From Pseudomonas yangonensis (GTDB taxonomy: Bacteria; Pseudomonadota; Gammaproteobacteria; Pseudomonadales; Pseudomonadaceae): a stretch of DNA of 64,000 nt. Shown piece by piece: positions 1 through 7,834 of this stretch. The stretch is from positions 248,001-312,000 of the forward strand of contig NZ_BLJU01000002.1 in NCBI RefSeq assembly GCF_009932725.1. Reading direction: 5' to 3'. How positions within the stretch are numbered: the stretch's first letter is position 1; each line of letters starts with the position of its first letter. The position numbers and the translations under genes are program-made. Under the pieces are notes generated by a model that worked only from the letters and a program-made list of their open reading frames with translations, did not search any database and had not been told where the DNA came from.

Positions 1-311
1 CCCCAGGAGAAGGACATCAGGTAGTTGGCGCCGTAGTGGTCGACCAGCTTGAGCAGGATAGCGGCTTCGTCTTCCTTGCTGATGGGCGTGAAGTCGCTGT
101 TGTGCGGCTTCGATTGGCCGGCATAGGGCAGATCGAAGGCCACCACGTTGAACTGCGGTTGCAGGTACTTGACCGTCTGCGCGAACGAGGCGGTGGTCGC
201 CAGGGAGCCATTGACCAGAATGATGGTCTTGCTTGCTGCCGGGTTGCCGTAGAACTCCGTGTGTACCTTGTGCTTCCTGTTGATCTCGACGACTGCGGTT
301 TCTGGCCTCAT
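1..311 (-). CDS. phaG: 3-hydroxyacyl-ACP:CoA transacylase/thioesterase PhaG, N-terminal part (cut by window edge)
   Basis: The first 103 codons of an alpha/beta-hydrolase-fold protein; the 3' end lies outside the window. It begins MRPETAVVEINRKHKV and contains ILVNGSLATTASFAQTVKYL and FNVVAFDLPYAGQSKPHN, which I recognise as the N-terminal half of pseudomonad PhaG. PhaG (and its relative RhlA) link fatty-acid synthesis to polyhydroxyalkanoate or rhamnolipid precursors by diverting 3-hydroxyacyl-ACP. The visible fragment ends at the nucleophile-elbow motif SFSWG. The ATG at 309-311 is preceded by a strong AGGAGG site, which fixes the start. PhaG versus RhlA cannot be settled fully from the fragment, but the MRPE start fits PhaG. 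Confidence 0.85.
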   Translation of the reverse strand, partial: MRPETAVVEINRKHKVHTEFYGNPAASKTIILVNGSLATTASFAQTVKYLQPQFNVVAFDLPYAGQSKPHNSDFTPISKEDEAAILLKLVDHYGANYLMSFSW

Positions 312-700
312 GTCGTTTCCTCCTGGCGCAAGTGAACAAGGCGAGCGGGCGGCCGTTCGCATTTGATTGAGCAGTCAGAAAAGCGCCTGAGCGTGACAGC
401 TTGATGTCAGGCTGGAGATTTTTATAAGTATTGGAATTTCAAGCAGTTAGGATCGAAACAGGCGAGCGCTCCAAGCCTGTTATGGCGTTGGAGAGGGCGG
501 TGTTACCAGGCAGGAATCCAGTCGGCGCAGAGCGCCAGCAACTGAAAGAACGCTTAGATGTCTGGCGGTGACCGATTGGTCATCTCAGGACTTATTGTTC
601 GATTCAAGCAGTTGCCTTGCAGCCGTGCAAGGGTGAGTCACATTTTTATCGCGGTTTGTGGATACCGTTGGTCGGGTTGCAAGGTGCAGCGCCTGCGCGA
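312..700. other. Intergenic region, no gene seen
   Basis: About 390 bases between the divergently placed phaG start and the convergent end of rsuA. A short AT-richer stretch near 415-445 could hold the phaG promoter, but I cannot identify boxes with confidence. Open frames here have no ribosome-binding site or recognisable protein. Confidence 0.5.
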
Positions 701-1393
701 TCAGACGCTGGCGATTTCGGCAGCGGTCAGCGCGCGGTACTGGCCTGGGGCGAGCTGTGGATCGAGCTTGATCTCGCCCATGCTTTCGCGATGCAGGGCG
801 ACCACGCGATTGCGGAAGTGGCCGAACATGCGCTTGACCTGATGATAGCGGCCCTCGAACAGGGTCAGGCGGGCTTGGTGACTGCTCAGTACGTCGAGCT
901 GTGCGGGCAGGGTGGTGAGATCTTCGAAGGCAAAGTACAGGCCGCGCTCGAACACTTCGGCATACTCGCCGGTGATCGGCTGTTCGGTGGTGACGTGATA
1001 GACCTTGGGCTTGCGCTGCTGCGGCTGGGTGATGCGCCGCGACCAGCGCCCGTCGTTGGTGATCAGCAGCAGGCCGCTGGTATTGAGATCCAGGCGTCCG
1101 GCCAGGTGCAGGTCGTGCTTGTCCGGCTCGTCGAGCAGGTCGAGGATGGTGCGGTGCTCGTGGTGTTCGGTGGCGCTGACCACGCCGACCGGCTTGTGCA
1201 GCATCCAGTAACGCGCGCTGCGCCCGGCCTGCAGGAGTTCGTCGTCCAGCTCCACGCGGTGGAAGTCGCGGATCTCATGGCGCGGGTCGTTAATGACCTC
1301 TCCGTCCACGCGCAGGCGACCGGCGCTGATCAGCAGGCGGCTGTCCTGGCGGCTGAAACGCGGAAAGTTGCTGAGGAAGCGATCCAGGCGCAT
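701..1393 (-). CDS. rsuA: 16S rRNA pseudouridine(516) synthase RsuA
   Basis: A 230-residue protein with an N-terminal S4-type RNA-binding segment (about residues 1-45, MRLDRFLSNF...) followed by the RsuA/RluB/RluE-type catalytic domain. The hallmark GRLDLNTSGLLLITNDG is present, with the catalytic aspartate at residue 102. The family isomerises one uridine of 16S rRNA to pseudouridine during 30S assembly. The length matches E. coli RsuA (about 231 residues) and is shorter than RluB, which favours RsuA. It lies just downstream of, and in the same direction as, the CWC protein and the diguanylate cyclase gene, so the three may be co-transcribed. Confidence 0.88.
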   Translation of the reverse strand: MRLDRFLSNFPRFSRQDSRLLISAGRLRVDGEVINDPRHEIRDFHRVELDDELLQAGRSARYWMLHKPVGVVSATEHHEHRTILDLLDEPDKHDLHLAGRLDLNTSGLLLITNDGRWSRRITQPQQRKPKVYHVTTEQPITGEYAEVFERGLYFAFEDLTTLPAQLDVLSSHQARLTLFEGRYHQVKRMFGHFRNRVVALHRESMGEIKLDPQLAPGQYRALTAAEIASV

Positions 1394-1396
1394 GGC

Positions 1397-1606
1397 TCAG
1401 TCTCGCTCTTTGCGTTTGGCGGCTTCAACGGCACCGGCGCAGGCGGGGCAGAGGCAGGCCTGGTCGCGTTGCTCGGGCGTCAGACGCTGCAACGCGGCGG
1501 GGGCGATCTGCGCTGCGAAGCACCAGCAGGGGACATCGATGCGGCCAGCCGCGATGCTGCACTGGTTGGTCTGGCCGCATAGTGGACAATGCTCGGCGTC
1601 CATCAA
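1397..1606 (-). CDS. Cysteine-rich CWC family protein
   Basis: A 69-residue protein with three cysteine clusters: CPLCGQTNQC near the N-terminus, CWC in the middle and CLCPAC towards the C-terminus. This spacing is that of the small CWC family, thought to bind metal but of unknown function. Its start overlaps the last bases of the upstream diguanylate cyclase gene (4-base overlap) and its end is 3 bases from the rsuA start, so it is probably translationally coupled within one transcript. Confidence 0.75.
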   Translation of the reverse strand: MMDAEHCPLCGQTNQCSIAAGRIDVPCWCFAAQIAPAALQRLTPEQRDQACLCPACAGAVEAAKRKERD

Positions 1607-3072
1607 TGCTCTTCACAGACGCGGTCGCGCCCGGTCTGTTTGGCCCGGTACAGGGCGCGGTCGGTGCGGCCTAGCAGGTCGTGTAGCGCTTCGCCCGGCC
1701 GCCACTGGCTGAGGCCGAGGCTGACGGTGACCTGCAGCGCTTCACCGCTTACCGGGTAGCGCTGATCGGCACAGTGCTGACGCACCTTTTCCGCCAGTTC
1801 GTGGGCAGCGTGGCGGTCGGTGTTCTTCAGCAGCAGGATGAATTCCTCACCGCCCCAGCGGCAGAGAATGTCGGACTGGCGCAGCGTCGCGCGCAGTCGT
1901 TCGGCGAAGCGGCGCAGTACCTCGTCGCCGGCCAGGTGGCCGTGCTGGTCGTTGATCAGCTTGAAGTTGTCCAGATCCAGCATCACCGCAGACAACGGGC
2001 TGCTGTCGCGCTGCGCCTCCTGCAGGGCCTGCTCCACGTGGAGTTCGAAGCCGCGGCGATTGGGCAGATTGGTGAGGCTGTCGGTGGTGGCCAGGGCGGC
2101 GATCCGCTGCTGGTAGCGACGGATCACCAGGCTCACCAGGGCCAGCACGATGATGGTGACCAGCAGACAGATCAGCAGGTTGATATAGAGACTGTGGCGA
2201 ACGGCGGCCAGCGCGCCTTCTTCGTGCTTGTCGACGAACAGGAACCACTCGAGCTCGGGAATGTAGCGTACGTTGAGGAAGTGTCCGCGCTGGTGCTCGT
2301 CGTAGCGATAGTCGCCGCTCTTGGGCTGCGGCAGCACCGCCAGGAGGTTTTCCAGACCAGGCACTTCGCTCAGCGGCTGGCCGCGGTGGGCGCCCATGGG
2401 ACCACCTCCGGCTCCGGTCAGTACCAGATGGCCGTTGCGATCGGTGAAGAAAATGTTGCGGTCGTAGCGCCGCTGGTAGTCGTCCACCAGCTTGACCACG
2501 GCATCCACGGTCAGGCCGACGCCAGCCACGCCGATAAAGCGTTCCTGATAGTCGAACACCTTGAAGTTGATGAAGAAGGTCAGTCGGTCCTCATTGGCCA
2601 TGTCCGGATCGACGCTGATCTCGTAGGGTTCTTTCATGTTGCGCACGCGGAAGTACCAAGCGTCGCGTGGCTCGCCTTCATTGATCTGTTTGAGCACGCC
2701 CTTGGCCTGATAGTAGGTACGGGTTTGTTCGGAGATGAAGAAGGCGGTGAAGGTGCCGTAGTGATCCTGGATCTCGCGCAGGTAGCGGGTGACGGGCTCC
2801 GGGTTCTGCTCACCGGCCAGCGCCCAGTCGCGCAGGAAGGTGTCGCGCGACATCATCGAGGCGATCTGCGTCGGGCGGATCAGGTCCTTCTGGATCTCGG
2901 AATAGATGGTGTCCGAGGTCAGCGGTAGTTCGGTGTCGACGATGTTCTGGCGAATGCTGTCGCGCGAGGCGTAGTAGCTCAGCAGCGAGGTGGTGAGAAA
3001 GCCGCTGCCGAGCAGGAACAGGAGCAGTAACACCAGCGAGGTTTGCGTGTACCGTTTGGGGCGCGGGGACAT
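1603..3072 (-). CDS. Membrane diguanylate cyclase with periplasmic Cache-type sensor and GGDEF domain
   Basis: A 489-residue protein. A transmembrane segment at about residues 12-33 is followed by an extracytoplasmic region of about 255 residues resembling double-Cache sensor domains. A second transmembrane segment follows (about 290-315, INLLICLLVTIIVLALVSL), then a cytoplasmic GGDEF domain. The signature reads GGEEF at residues 407-411, so cyclase activity is expected. The RxxD inhibitory site (RQSD) sits exactly five residues before it, which suggests feedback inhibition by c-di-GMP. No EAL domain is present. The likely role is making c-di-GMP in response to an unknown small periplasmic ligand. 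It ends overlapping the CWC gene. Confidence 0.88.
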   Translation of the reverse strand: MSPRPKRYTQTSLVLLLLFLLGSGFLTTSLLSYYASRDSIRQNIVDTELPLTSDTIYSEIQKDLIRPTQIASMMSRDTFLRDWALAGEQNPEPVTRYLREIQDHYGTFTAFFISEQTRTYYQAKGVLKQINEGEPRDAWYFRVRNMKEPYEISVDPDMANEDRLTFFINFKVFDYQERFIGVAGVGLTVDAVVKLVDDYQRRYDRNIFFTDRNGHLVLTGAGGGPMGAHRGQPLSEVPGLENLLAVLPQPKSGDYRYDEHQRGHFLNVRYIPELEWFLFVDKHEEGALAAVRHSLYINLLICLLVTIIVLALVSLVIRRYQQRIAALATTDSLTNLPNRRGFELHVEQALQEAQRDSSPLSAVMLDLDNFKLINDQHGHLAGDEVLRRFAERLRATLRQSDILCRWGGEEFILLLKNTDRHAAHELAEKVRQHCADQRYPVSGEALQVTVSLGLSQWRPGEALHDLLGRTDRALYRAKQTGRDRVCEEH

Positions 3073-3425
3073 GGGTGAATCCGGCGGCGGGCTGATGGCT
3101 TGATGCTAGCTTGCTGAACGGGGATAGCGCTAGTTGTGATCATGGTTACGGGAGCCAGACGGAGTCCCGAGGCTGCTTGATGGTTCCCCCTGCTGGTGTC
3201 CTGGAACGCTCAGCGTTTATTGGTCGCAGCGAATCTATCCGCGATCCGGCAGGCAGCTGCGGCTGCAAGCAAATGGTGTGTCAGTGCTGTTCGTCGACTC
3301 GTTGTGCGGCTCACTCGGTAGCGCGGAACGGGCGTATGTGCAGCGTGTCTTACCAACAGCTGAAGGTGCTGCGCCTCGTGCCGTCACCGTCCAGCGGATA
3401 TTGGAAATTCGAGGAGTATTCCAGC
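3073..3425. other. Intergenic region between divergent genes
   Basis: About 350 bases between the diguanylate cyclase start and the first small lipoprotein. It should hold promoters for both directions, but I see no convincing sigma-70 pair or operator. Open frames through it on the plus strand run into the lipoprotein gene and have no own start signal. Confidence 0.45.
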
Positions 3426-3605
3426 ATGCGTGGTTTGACCGTGATGACATTGGTCTTTTTCCTGGGGGGCTGCAGCTTCAGTGCGCCCGGTGTGCATGCG
3501 CGCGTCGGTGATCCCGACGTGATTCGTGTCGATCTGGGTGGGCATGGCTATTCCAACGGTGGTTCCTTTTGCCCGCCGGGACATCGCATGAAGGGCAACT
3601 GCTGA
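3426..3605 (+). CDS. Small lipoprotein with C-terminal CPPGxxxKGxC motif (copy 1)
   Basis: A 59-residue protein beginning MRGLTVMTLVFFLGGCSF. The hydrophobic stretch ends in a lipobox (LGGC), so it is probably acylated at the cysteine and exported. The mature part is short, ends CPPGHRMKGNC, and has two cysteines that could form a disulfide. A GAGGAG site lies about 10 bases upstream of the ATG. The stop overlaps the start of the next gene (TGATG), whose product ends with the same kind of motif, so the two are tandem paralogues in one operon. I do not recognise a named family. Confidence 0.7.
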   Translation: MRGLTVMTLVFFLGGCSFSAPGVHARVGDPDVIRVDLGGHGYSNGGSFCPPGHRMKGNC

Positions 3606-3757
3606 TGAAAGCCTTATTTGCGCTGTTGCTGGCGACGAGCCTGGTATCTGGTCTGTCTGGGTGCAGTCTCAGGCTGCCGGGTATCGGAATCGATATCGGT
3701 GATACCGGTGGCCCACCCCATTGCCCGCCTGGCCAGGCGAAGAAAGGCCGTTGCTGA
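3605..3757 (+). CDS. Small lipoprotein with C-terminal CPPGxxxKGxC motif (copy 2)
   Basis: A 50-residue protein starting at the ATG that overlaps the stop of the preceding gene. It begins MKALFALLLATSLVSGLSGC, a clear lipoprotein signal with the lipobox LSGC. The mature part is about 31 residues and ends CPPGQAKKGRC, matching the end of the upstream copy (CPPGHRMKGNC). Conservation of the tail in otherwise diverged copies suggests that the tail is functional. Function unknown. Confidence 0.7.
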   Translation: MKALFALLLATSLVSGLSGCSLRLPGIGIDIGDTGGPPHCPPGQAKKGRC

Positions 3758-3833
3758 TCCGGCTCCGGGCTCGCTGCCCGGCTTATCGTCCGAGGAGCTG
3801 AGCGCTCCTCCTGCTTCCTCAGCGGAGGCTTGC

Positions 3834-4271
3834 ATGTTCGACAGACTTTTCTTCGCCGCCCTGCTGTTCCTCTCGCTCAGTGGATGTGCGGTCTATGACT
3901 ACGACCGTGGCTATCACAACGGCCACGCCTACCGTTACCACGACGGCTACCGACGTGATCACTACGCGCCGCCTGTCTACGTGACGCCGCGCTATTACTA
4001 CGAGGATCGCCGTAAGCACGACTACCCGGCGCCTCCGCGCTATGTGCCAGCGCCACCGCCACGTCATCACTATGGTCACGACCAGCGTCGCCGAGATGGC
4101 TACAACCGCTACGACCAGCCGCGGCACGACTATCGCCGCAACCATGGTCTCCGGGAGCACCGAGGCGGACAGAGACAGCGTGGCTGGGATGCCGGCCGCA
4201 GCACGCAGCAGCGCTTCTCCAACGGGCGCAGCCATAACGACCAAGGCCGTAGCGGCGAGCGCCGCTGGTAA
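3834..4271 (+). CDS. His/Tyr/Arg-rich lipoprotein
   Basis: A 145-residue protein starting MFDRLFFAALLFLSLSGC, a type II signal with lipobox LSGC, after a GGAGG ribosome-binding site. The mature part is low-complexity and very rich in histidine, tyrosine, arginine and aspartate, including runs such as YRYHDGYRRDHYAPP and PRYYYEDRRKHDYPAPP. Such sequences occur in poorly characterised proteobacterial envelope lipoproteins. Metal binding through the histidines is possible but is only an inference. It lies 76 bases after the two smaller lipoprotein genes and may be co-expressed with them. Confidence 0.65.
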   Translation: MFDRLFFAALLFLSLSGCAVYDYDRGYHNGHAYRYHDGYRRDHYAPPVYVTPRYYYEDRRKHDYPAPPRYVPAPPPRHHYGHDQRRRDGYNRYDQPRHDYRRNHGLREHRGGQRQRGWDAGRSTQQRFSNGRSHNDQGRSGERRW

Positions 4272-4801
4272 GCCGCCCAATTCGCCGCGTGCCAGCACGC
4301 GGCGTCCGCTCATCTACCCGACAATCGCTTCGACCAGGTCCTGCCCCGGTGGCGCCAGGTTGAAGGTGGACGCTGGAGGTTCGCCGTGGCATGGCACGTT
4401 TGCACAAGGGGACTTGCTAGGGTGACGCTTGGCGCCTGAGCAGTTCCTCGATAGCTTGCTGAGCGGTGACGGCGGACTGGCCAGGAGCGCGGTACTCGGC
4501 GATGTGCAGGTCGATTCGCCAGTGCTCAGCTGCTTCGACAGTAACGAGACCTTCGGGCTGACTCTTCGCTAGAAGCCTGCGCCAGTCGAAAGAAGGGCGG
4601 CCATCCTACCGGTGGGCCGGCACACTTCAGGCTCATCCAATCGGAGGCTGACGATGAACCTGTTGTCTTTTGCCAAGGGCGCTTTGGCCGGCGCCGCTCA
4701 ATCTGTTCATCCCTTTTCAAGGATTGCTTCGAGCGTAACATTGCCGCTGACTCGTCAGCGATACGTAATGAGGAATTGCCAGCAAGCAGGCGTAGCAGAC
4801 C
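4272..4801. other. Intergenic region with weak coding remnants
   Basis: About 530 bases with no intact recognisable gene. A minus-strand open stretch (4417-4605) is listed separately. A plus-strand frame from an ATG at 4653 (MNLLSFAKGALAGAAQSV...) has a GGAGG upstream but runs into the 3' end of mmsB, and its reading frame seems to shift near 4720, so it may be a gene remnant rather than a gene. Confidence 0.4.
4417..4605 (-). pseudogene. Possible gene remnant, open frame without start
   Basis: A minus-strand frame of 62 sense codons plus stop reads DGRPSFDWRRLLAKSQPEG and continues VEAAEHWRIDLHIAEYRAP through to ELLRRQASP before the stop. The composition looks protein-like rather than random, but no ATG, GTG or TTG in good context opens it and an in-frame stop lies just upstream. 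I do not recognise the family. It may be the 3' end of a decayed gene. Confidence 0.25.
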
Positions 4802-5686
4802 CTATTCCACGAACAGCTGCTGCACCACCGAAAAATCCTGCTTGCCCTTGCCCTGTTTGAGCAGCAGGCGGTAGAGCTGCAGCGCCAGTGCGCCCATCGG
4901 GGCGCTGTTGCCGTTGTGGCTGGCGGTTTCCTGGGCCAGGCCGAGGTCCTTGGCCATCAGCTCGGCCATGAAGCCGCCGCTGTAGCCCTTGGACGCCGGG
5001 GCGTTCTCCATCACCCCGGGCCAGGGGTTGTATTTCTCCAGCGTCCAGTTGCCACCTGAACTCTGCCGCATGATCTCGGCCAGCACGGTCGGCTCCAGGC
5101 CATTGGCCACGCCCATCGCCATGGCCTCGGCAGTGGCGATCATCTGCACCGCAAGCACCTGGTTGTTGCATACCTTGGCTACCTGGCCCGCACCATCGGG
5201 GCCTGCATGGAAGATGTTCTTGCCCATTGCGGCGAGCATCGGTCGGGCTCGTTCCAGCGCTTCGGCTTCACCGCCGACCATGAAGGTCAGGGTGCCGGCG
5301 GCTGCGCCGCCGGTACCGCCGGACACCGGCGCATCGAGCAGGGCGATGCCGCGCTCACGGGCAGCTGCGTGCACCTTGCGTGCGGATTCCGGCGCGATGG
5401 TCGAACACTCGATCACCAGCGTGCCGGCGGGCAGTCGTGCGAGCAGGCCTTCATCGCCCAGGTACAGGCTTTCCACATGGCGACTGGCCGGCAGCATGCT
5501 GATTACCACCTGTGCCTGATCGATGGCATCGGCGGCGCTTTCGGCGGCCATGGCTCCCTCGCCAGCCAGGGTATCGACGGCGCTGCGCACCAGGTCGAAG
5601 ACTTTCAGCGGATAACCCGCCTTGAGCAGGTTGCGGGCCATGGGCAGGCCCATATGGCCGAGGCCGATAAAGGCGATCTGGGTCAT
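4802..5686 (-). CDS. mmsB: 3-hydroxyisobutyrate dehydrogenase
   Basis: A 294-residue beta-hydroxyacid dehydrogenase. The N-terminal Rossmann motif is GLGHMG (residues 8-13). The substrate loop DAPVSGGTGGA follows at about 118-128, and the catalytic lysine is K171 in GQVAKVCNNQ. It oxidises 3-hydroxyisobutyrate to methylmalonate semialdehyde in valine catabolism. It is the last gene of a minus-strand cluster headed by mmsA, which uses its product. A TTCTCC sequence on the plus strand just beyond the start corresponds to a GGAGAA ribosome-binding site. Confidence 0.9.
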   Translation of the reverse strand: MTQIAFIGLGHMGLPMARNLLKAGYPLKVFDLVRSAVDTLAGEGAMAAESAADAIDQAQVVISMLPASRHVESLYLGDEGLLARLPAGTLVIECSTIAPESARKVHAAARERGIALLDAPVSGGTGGAAAGTLTFMVGGEAEALERARPMLAAMGKNIFHAGPDGAGQVAKVCNNQVLAVQMIATAEAMAMGVANGLEPTVLAEIMRQSSGGNWTLEKYNPWPGVMENAPASKGYSGGFMAELMAKDLGLAQETASHNGNSAPMGALALQLYRLLLKQGKGKQDFSVVQQLFVE

Positions 5687-5709
5687 GTCGGTTCTCCTTG
5701 TTCTTGTCG

Positions 5710-6540
5710 TTAGCGTTTCAACAGGTCGTTGAGTTCGACGAAGGGCGCAGCGTCCCTCGCAAAGTCGGCGCGGCCCTGATGCAACTCGCGAGCGGCCTTG
5801 AGGAAACCGCCAAAGGCCGCACGGGCCAGGCTGGAGCCAACGCTCACCCGGCGCACGCCGAGCTCTCTCAGATCGTCCAGAGTCAGGTTGCTGCTGGACA
5901 GCCCCAGCAGCACGTTGACCGGCCGTGGTGTAACGGCACGCACCACGGCGTCGATCTGCGCGCGGGTGGTCAGGCCAGGGGCATAGAGCACATCGGCGCC
6001 GGCCTCGGCATAGGCTTGAAGGCGGCGCAGGGTGTCGGCCAGGTCTTCACGCCCGTGCAGGAAATTTTCCGCGCGGGCGCAGAGGGTGAAGGGGAAGGGC
6101 AGGCTGCGTGCCGCCGCCACCGAGGCGCGGATGCGTTCCACGGCCTGTTCCAGCGGGTAGATGGGCGCATCCACACACCCGCTGGCATCTTCGATGGACC
6201 CACCCACCAGCCCGCAGGCAGCGGCCTGCAGCAGGGTGTCTGCACAGCCTTGCGGGTCGTCCGCGAAGCCGTTCTCCAAGTCGGCCGCCACCGGCAAGGG
6301 CGTGGCTGCCACGATGGCGCGGGCATTGGCCAGGGTTTCCTCGCGGCTGACCTGACCTTCGCCATCGGGTCGGCCAAGCGCAAAGGCCAGGCCGGCGCTG
6401 GTGGTGGCCAGGGCTTCGAAGCCCAGCGCCGCGAGTATCTTCGCCGAGCCGGCATCCCAAGGGTTGGGCAGTACCAGCAGTTCGTCGCGTTGATGCAATG
6501 CCTGGAAGGCCAGGGCTTTTTGCAGTTGCGTATCGGCCAT
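5710..6540 (-). CDS. PEP mutase / isocitrate lyase superfamily protein
   Basis: A 276-residue TIM-barrel protein with LVLPNPWDAGSAKILAALG near the N-terminus, an acidic metal-binding stretch DLENGFADDPQG and ARAENFLHG, features of the phosphoenolpyruvate mutase/isocitrate lyase superfamily. The isocitrate lyase catalytic KKCGH motif is absent, so it is not an isocitrate lyase; oxaloacetate decarboxylase-like or other 2-oxoacid chemistry is possible. The ATG at 6538-6540 is preceded by AAGGAG. An upstream in-frame ATG at 6604-6606 has no such site and would add 22 residues translated from a REP palindrome, so it is rejected. It sits inside the valine-catabolism cluster, but its part in the pathway is unclear. 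Confidence 0.75.
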   Translation of the reverse strand: MADTQLQKALAFQALHQRDELLVLPNPWDAGSAKILAALGFEALATTSAGLAFALGRPDGEGQVSREETLANARAIVAATPLPVAADLENGFADDPQGCADTLLQAAACGLVGGSIEDASGCVDAPIYPLEQAVERIRASVAAARSLPFPFTLCARAENFLHGREDLADTLRRLQAYAEAGADVLYAPGLTTRAQIDAVVRAVTPRPVNVLLGLSSSNLTLDDLRELGVRRVSVGSSLARAAFGGFLKAARELHQGRADFARDAAPFVELNDLLKR

Positions 6541-6583
6541 GCCGTTACTCCTTGGGTCAGCGTCGTGCCTGTAGGTCTTCAGG

Positions 6584-6607
6584 TCGCGGCTAAAAGCCCC
6601 TCCCACA
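6584..6607 (-). repeat. REP-like palindrome
   Basis: Read on the minus strand this is TGGGAGGGGCTTTTAGCCGC, the common pseudomonad extragenic palindrome that pairs GGGGCTTT with AGCCGC. It lies between two genes of the valine cluster, where it may affect mRNA stability. Confidence 0.6.
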
Positions 6608-6633
6608 AAAGCCCTGCTACAGCGCCGAAAGCA

Positions 6634-7737
6634 TCACAAATCCGCCAATGGATGTTCGCCGTCCCAGGCCGGGGCGAAGTGCGCGTCGATCACGGCTTGT
6701 GGAATCGCGGTCACATCCGGCCAATGCCAATGCGGCGTCTGATCCTTGTCGATCAGGCGCGCGCGCACGCCTTCGGGAAATTCCGGGTGGCGACAGCAGT
6801 TCAGGCTCATGGCGTATTCCATGCGGAACACCTCGGCCAGCGACAGGTGGCGGGCACGACGGATCTGCTCCCAGACCAGGTGCGCAGTCAGCGGACAGCC
6901 GTGGGCCAGGGTCTTGGCGGCGCGGGCGAGCAGGGCATCGTCATCCTGCTGCAGGGCGCTGATGGCCTGTACCGCTGCCGGTAGATCGGCGACATCGAGC
7001 AGCTCGTCGATGCGCTCGCGGCGCGGCAGCCATTGGGCCGCCGGCAGTTCGCCGCGTGCCTCGTTCTCCATTGCGCGCAGCAGGCTGTGCAACTGCGCCG
7101 CCGGCTGCTCGCGCCAGTTCAGCTGCACCAGGCCTTCGAGCAGGGCGTCCTGCTGGTCGTCACGCAGGAAGCGGTCGGCCAGATTCAGGTCCAGCGCATC
7201 GCGGGCATTGATGCTGGCGGCGGTCAGGCCGAGAAACAGGCCCAGGCGGCCCGGCAGGCGGGCAAGGAACCAGCTGCCGCCGACATCCGGATACAGGCCG
7301 ATATTGATTTCCGGCATGCCCAGGCGGCTGCTCGGCGTGACGATGCGGATGCCGGCGCCCTGCATCAGCCCCATGCCGCCGCCCAGCACGTGGCCATGGG
7401 CCCAGCAGATGAAGGGCTTGGGGTAGCTGTGAATGCGATGGTCGAGGCGATATTCGTCGGCGAAGAAACGTCGGGCCAGGGCAGGTATTTCGCCTGGCTG
7501 TTCGCGACACTGCTTGACCAGTTGCACCACGTCGCCGCCGGCGCAGAAGGCCTTGGGGCCGTTGCCGCGCAACATCACGCAGGCGATGGTCGGGTCTTCG
7601 GCCCAGGCTTTCAGGCGCGCATCGAGCGCCTCGATCATAGGCAGGGTGAGGGCGTTGAGGCTCTTCTCGGCGTCCAGGCTGGCGATGCCGATGCGGTAGC
7701 CATGCAGGCTGGGGCGTTCTTCAAATTGCAGATTCAT
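6634..7737 (-). CDS. 3-hydroxyisobutyryl-CoA hydrolase-type crotonase-fold enzyme
   Basis: A 367-residue crotonase-fold protein, the long form typical of 3-hydroxyisobutyryl-CoA hydrolase rather than of simple enoyl-CoA hydratases (about 260). The oxyanion-hole segment is HVLGGGMGL. The PEINIGLYPDVGGS segment supplies E143 and D151, matching the two acidic catalytic residues of the human hydrolase. It would release CoA from 3-hydroxyisobutyryl-CoA, giving the substrate of the mmsB product encoded downstream. The context (acyl-CoA dehydrogenase, hydratase, mmsA, mmsB) supports this strongly. Confidence 0.85.
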   Translation of the reverse strand: MNLQFEERPSLHGYRIGIASLDAEKSLNALTLPMIEALDARLKAWAEDPTIACVMLRGNGPKAFCAGGDVVQLVKQCREQPGEIPALARRFFADEYRLDHRIHSYPKPFICWAHGHVLGGGMGLMQGAGIRIVTPSSRLGMPEINIGLYPDVGGSWFLARLPGRLGLFLGLTAASINARDALDLNLADRFLRDDQQDALLEGLVQLNWREQPAAQLHSLLRAMENEARGELPAAQWLPRRERIDELLDVADLPAAVQAISALQQDDDALLARAAKTLAHGCPLTAHLVWEQIRRARHLSLAEVFRMEYAMSLNCCRHPEFPEGVRARLIDKDQTPHWHWPDVTAIPQAVIDAHFAPAWDGEHPLADL

Positions 7738-7744
7738 AGGATAA

Positions 7745-7832
7745 CCTTTGGGGCTACAGGCTACAGGCTACAGGCTACAGGCGATGCGCCGCTCTTGCCT
7801 AAGGCCTGCAGCTTGCAGCCTATAGCCGCTCT
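7745..7832. repeat. Tandem 7-bp repeat plus related sequence between two crotonase genes
   Basis: Four perfect copies of GCTACAG lie at 7753-7780. They are followed by a short stretch related to the GCAGCTTGCAGCC-type repeats common between Pseudomonas genes. The whole fills the gap between the two crotonase-fold genes. Copy number could vary by slippage. Confidence 0.7.
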
Positions 7833-7834
7833 TC

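Noticed and set aside
3111..3605. A 164-residue protein extending the first small lipoprotein upstream
   Set aside because: The internal ATG at 3426 has a GAGGAG site and begins a perfect lipoprotein signal; the upstream part has no homology or start signal.
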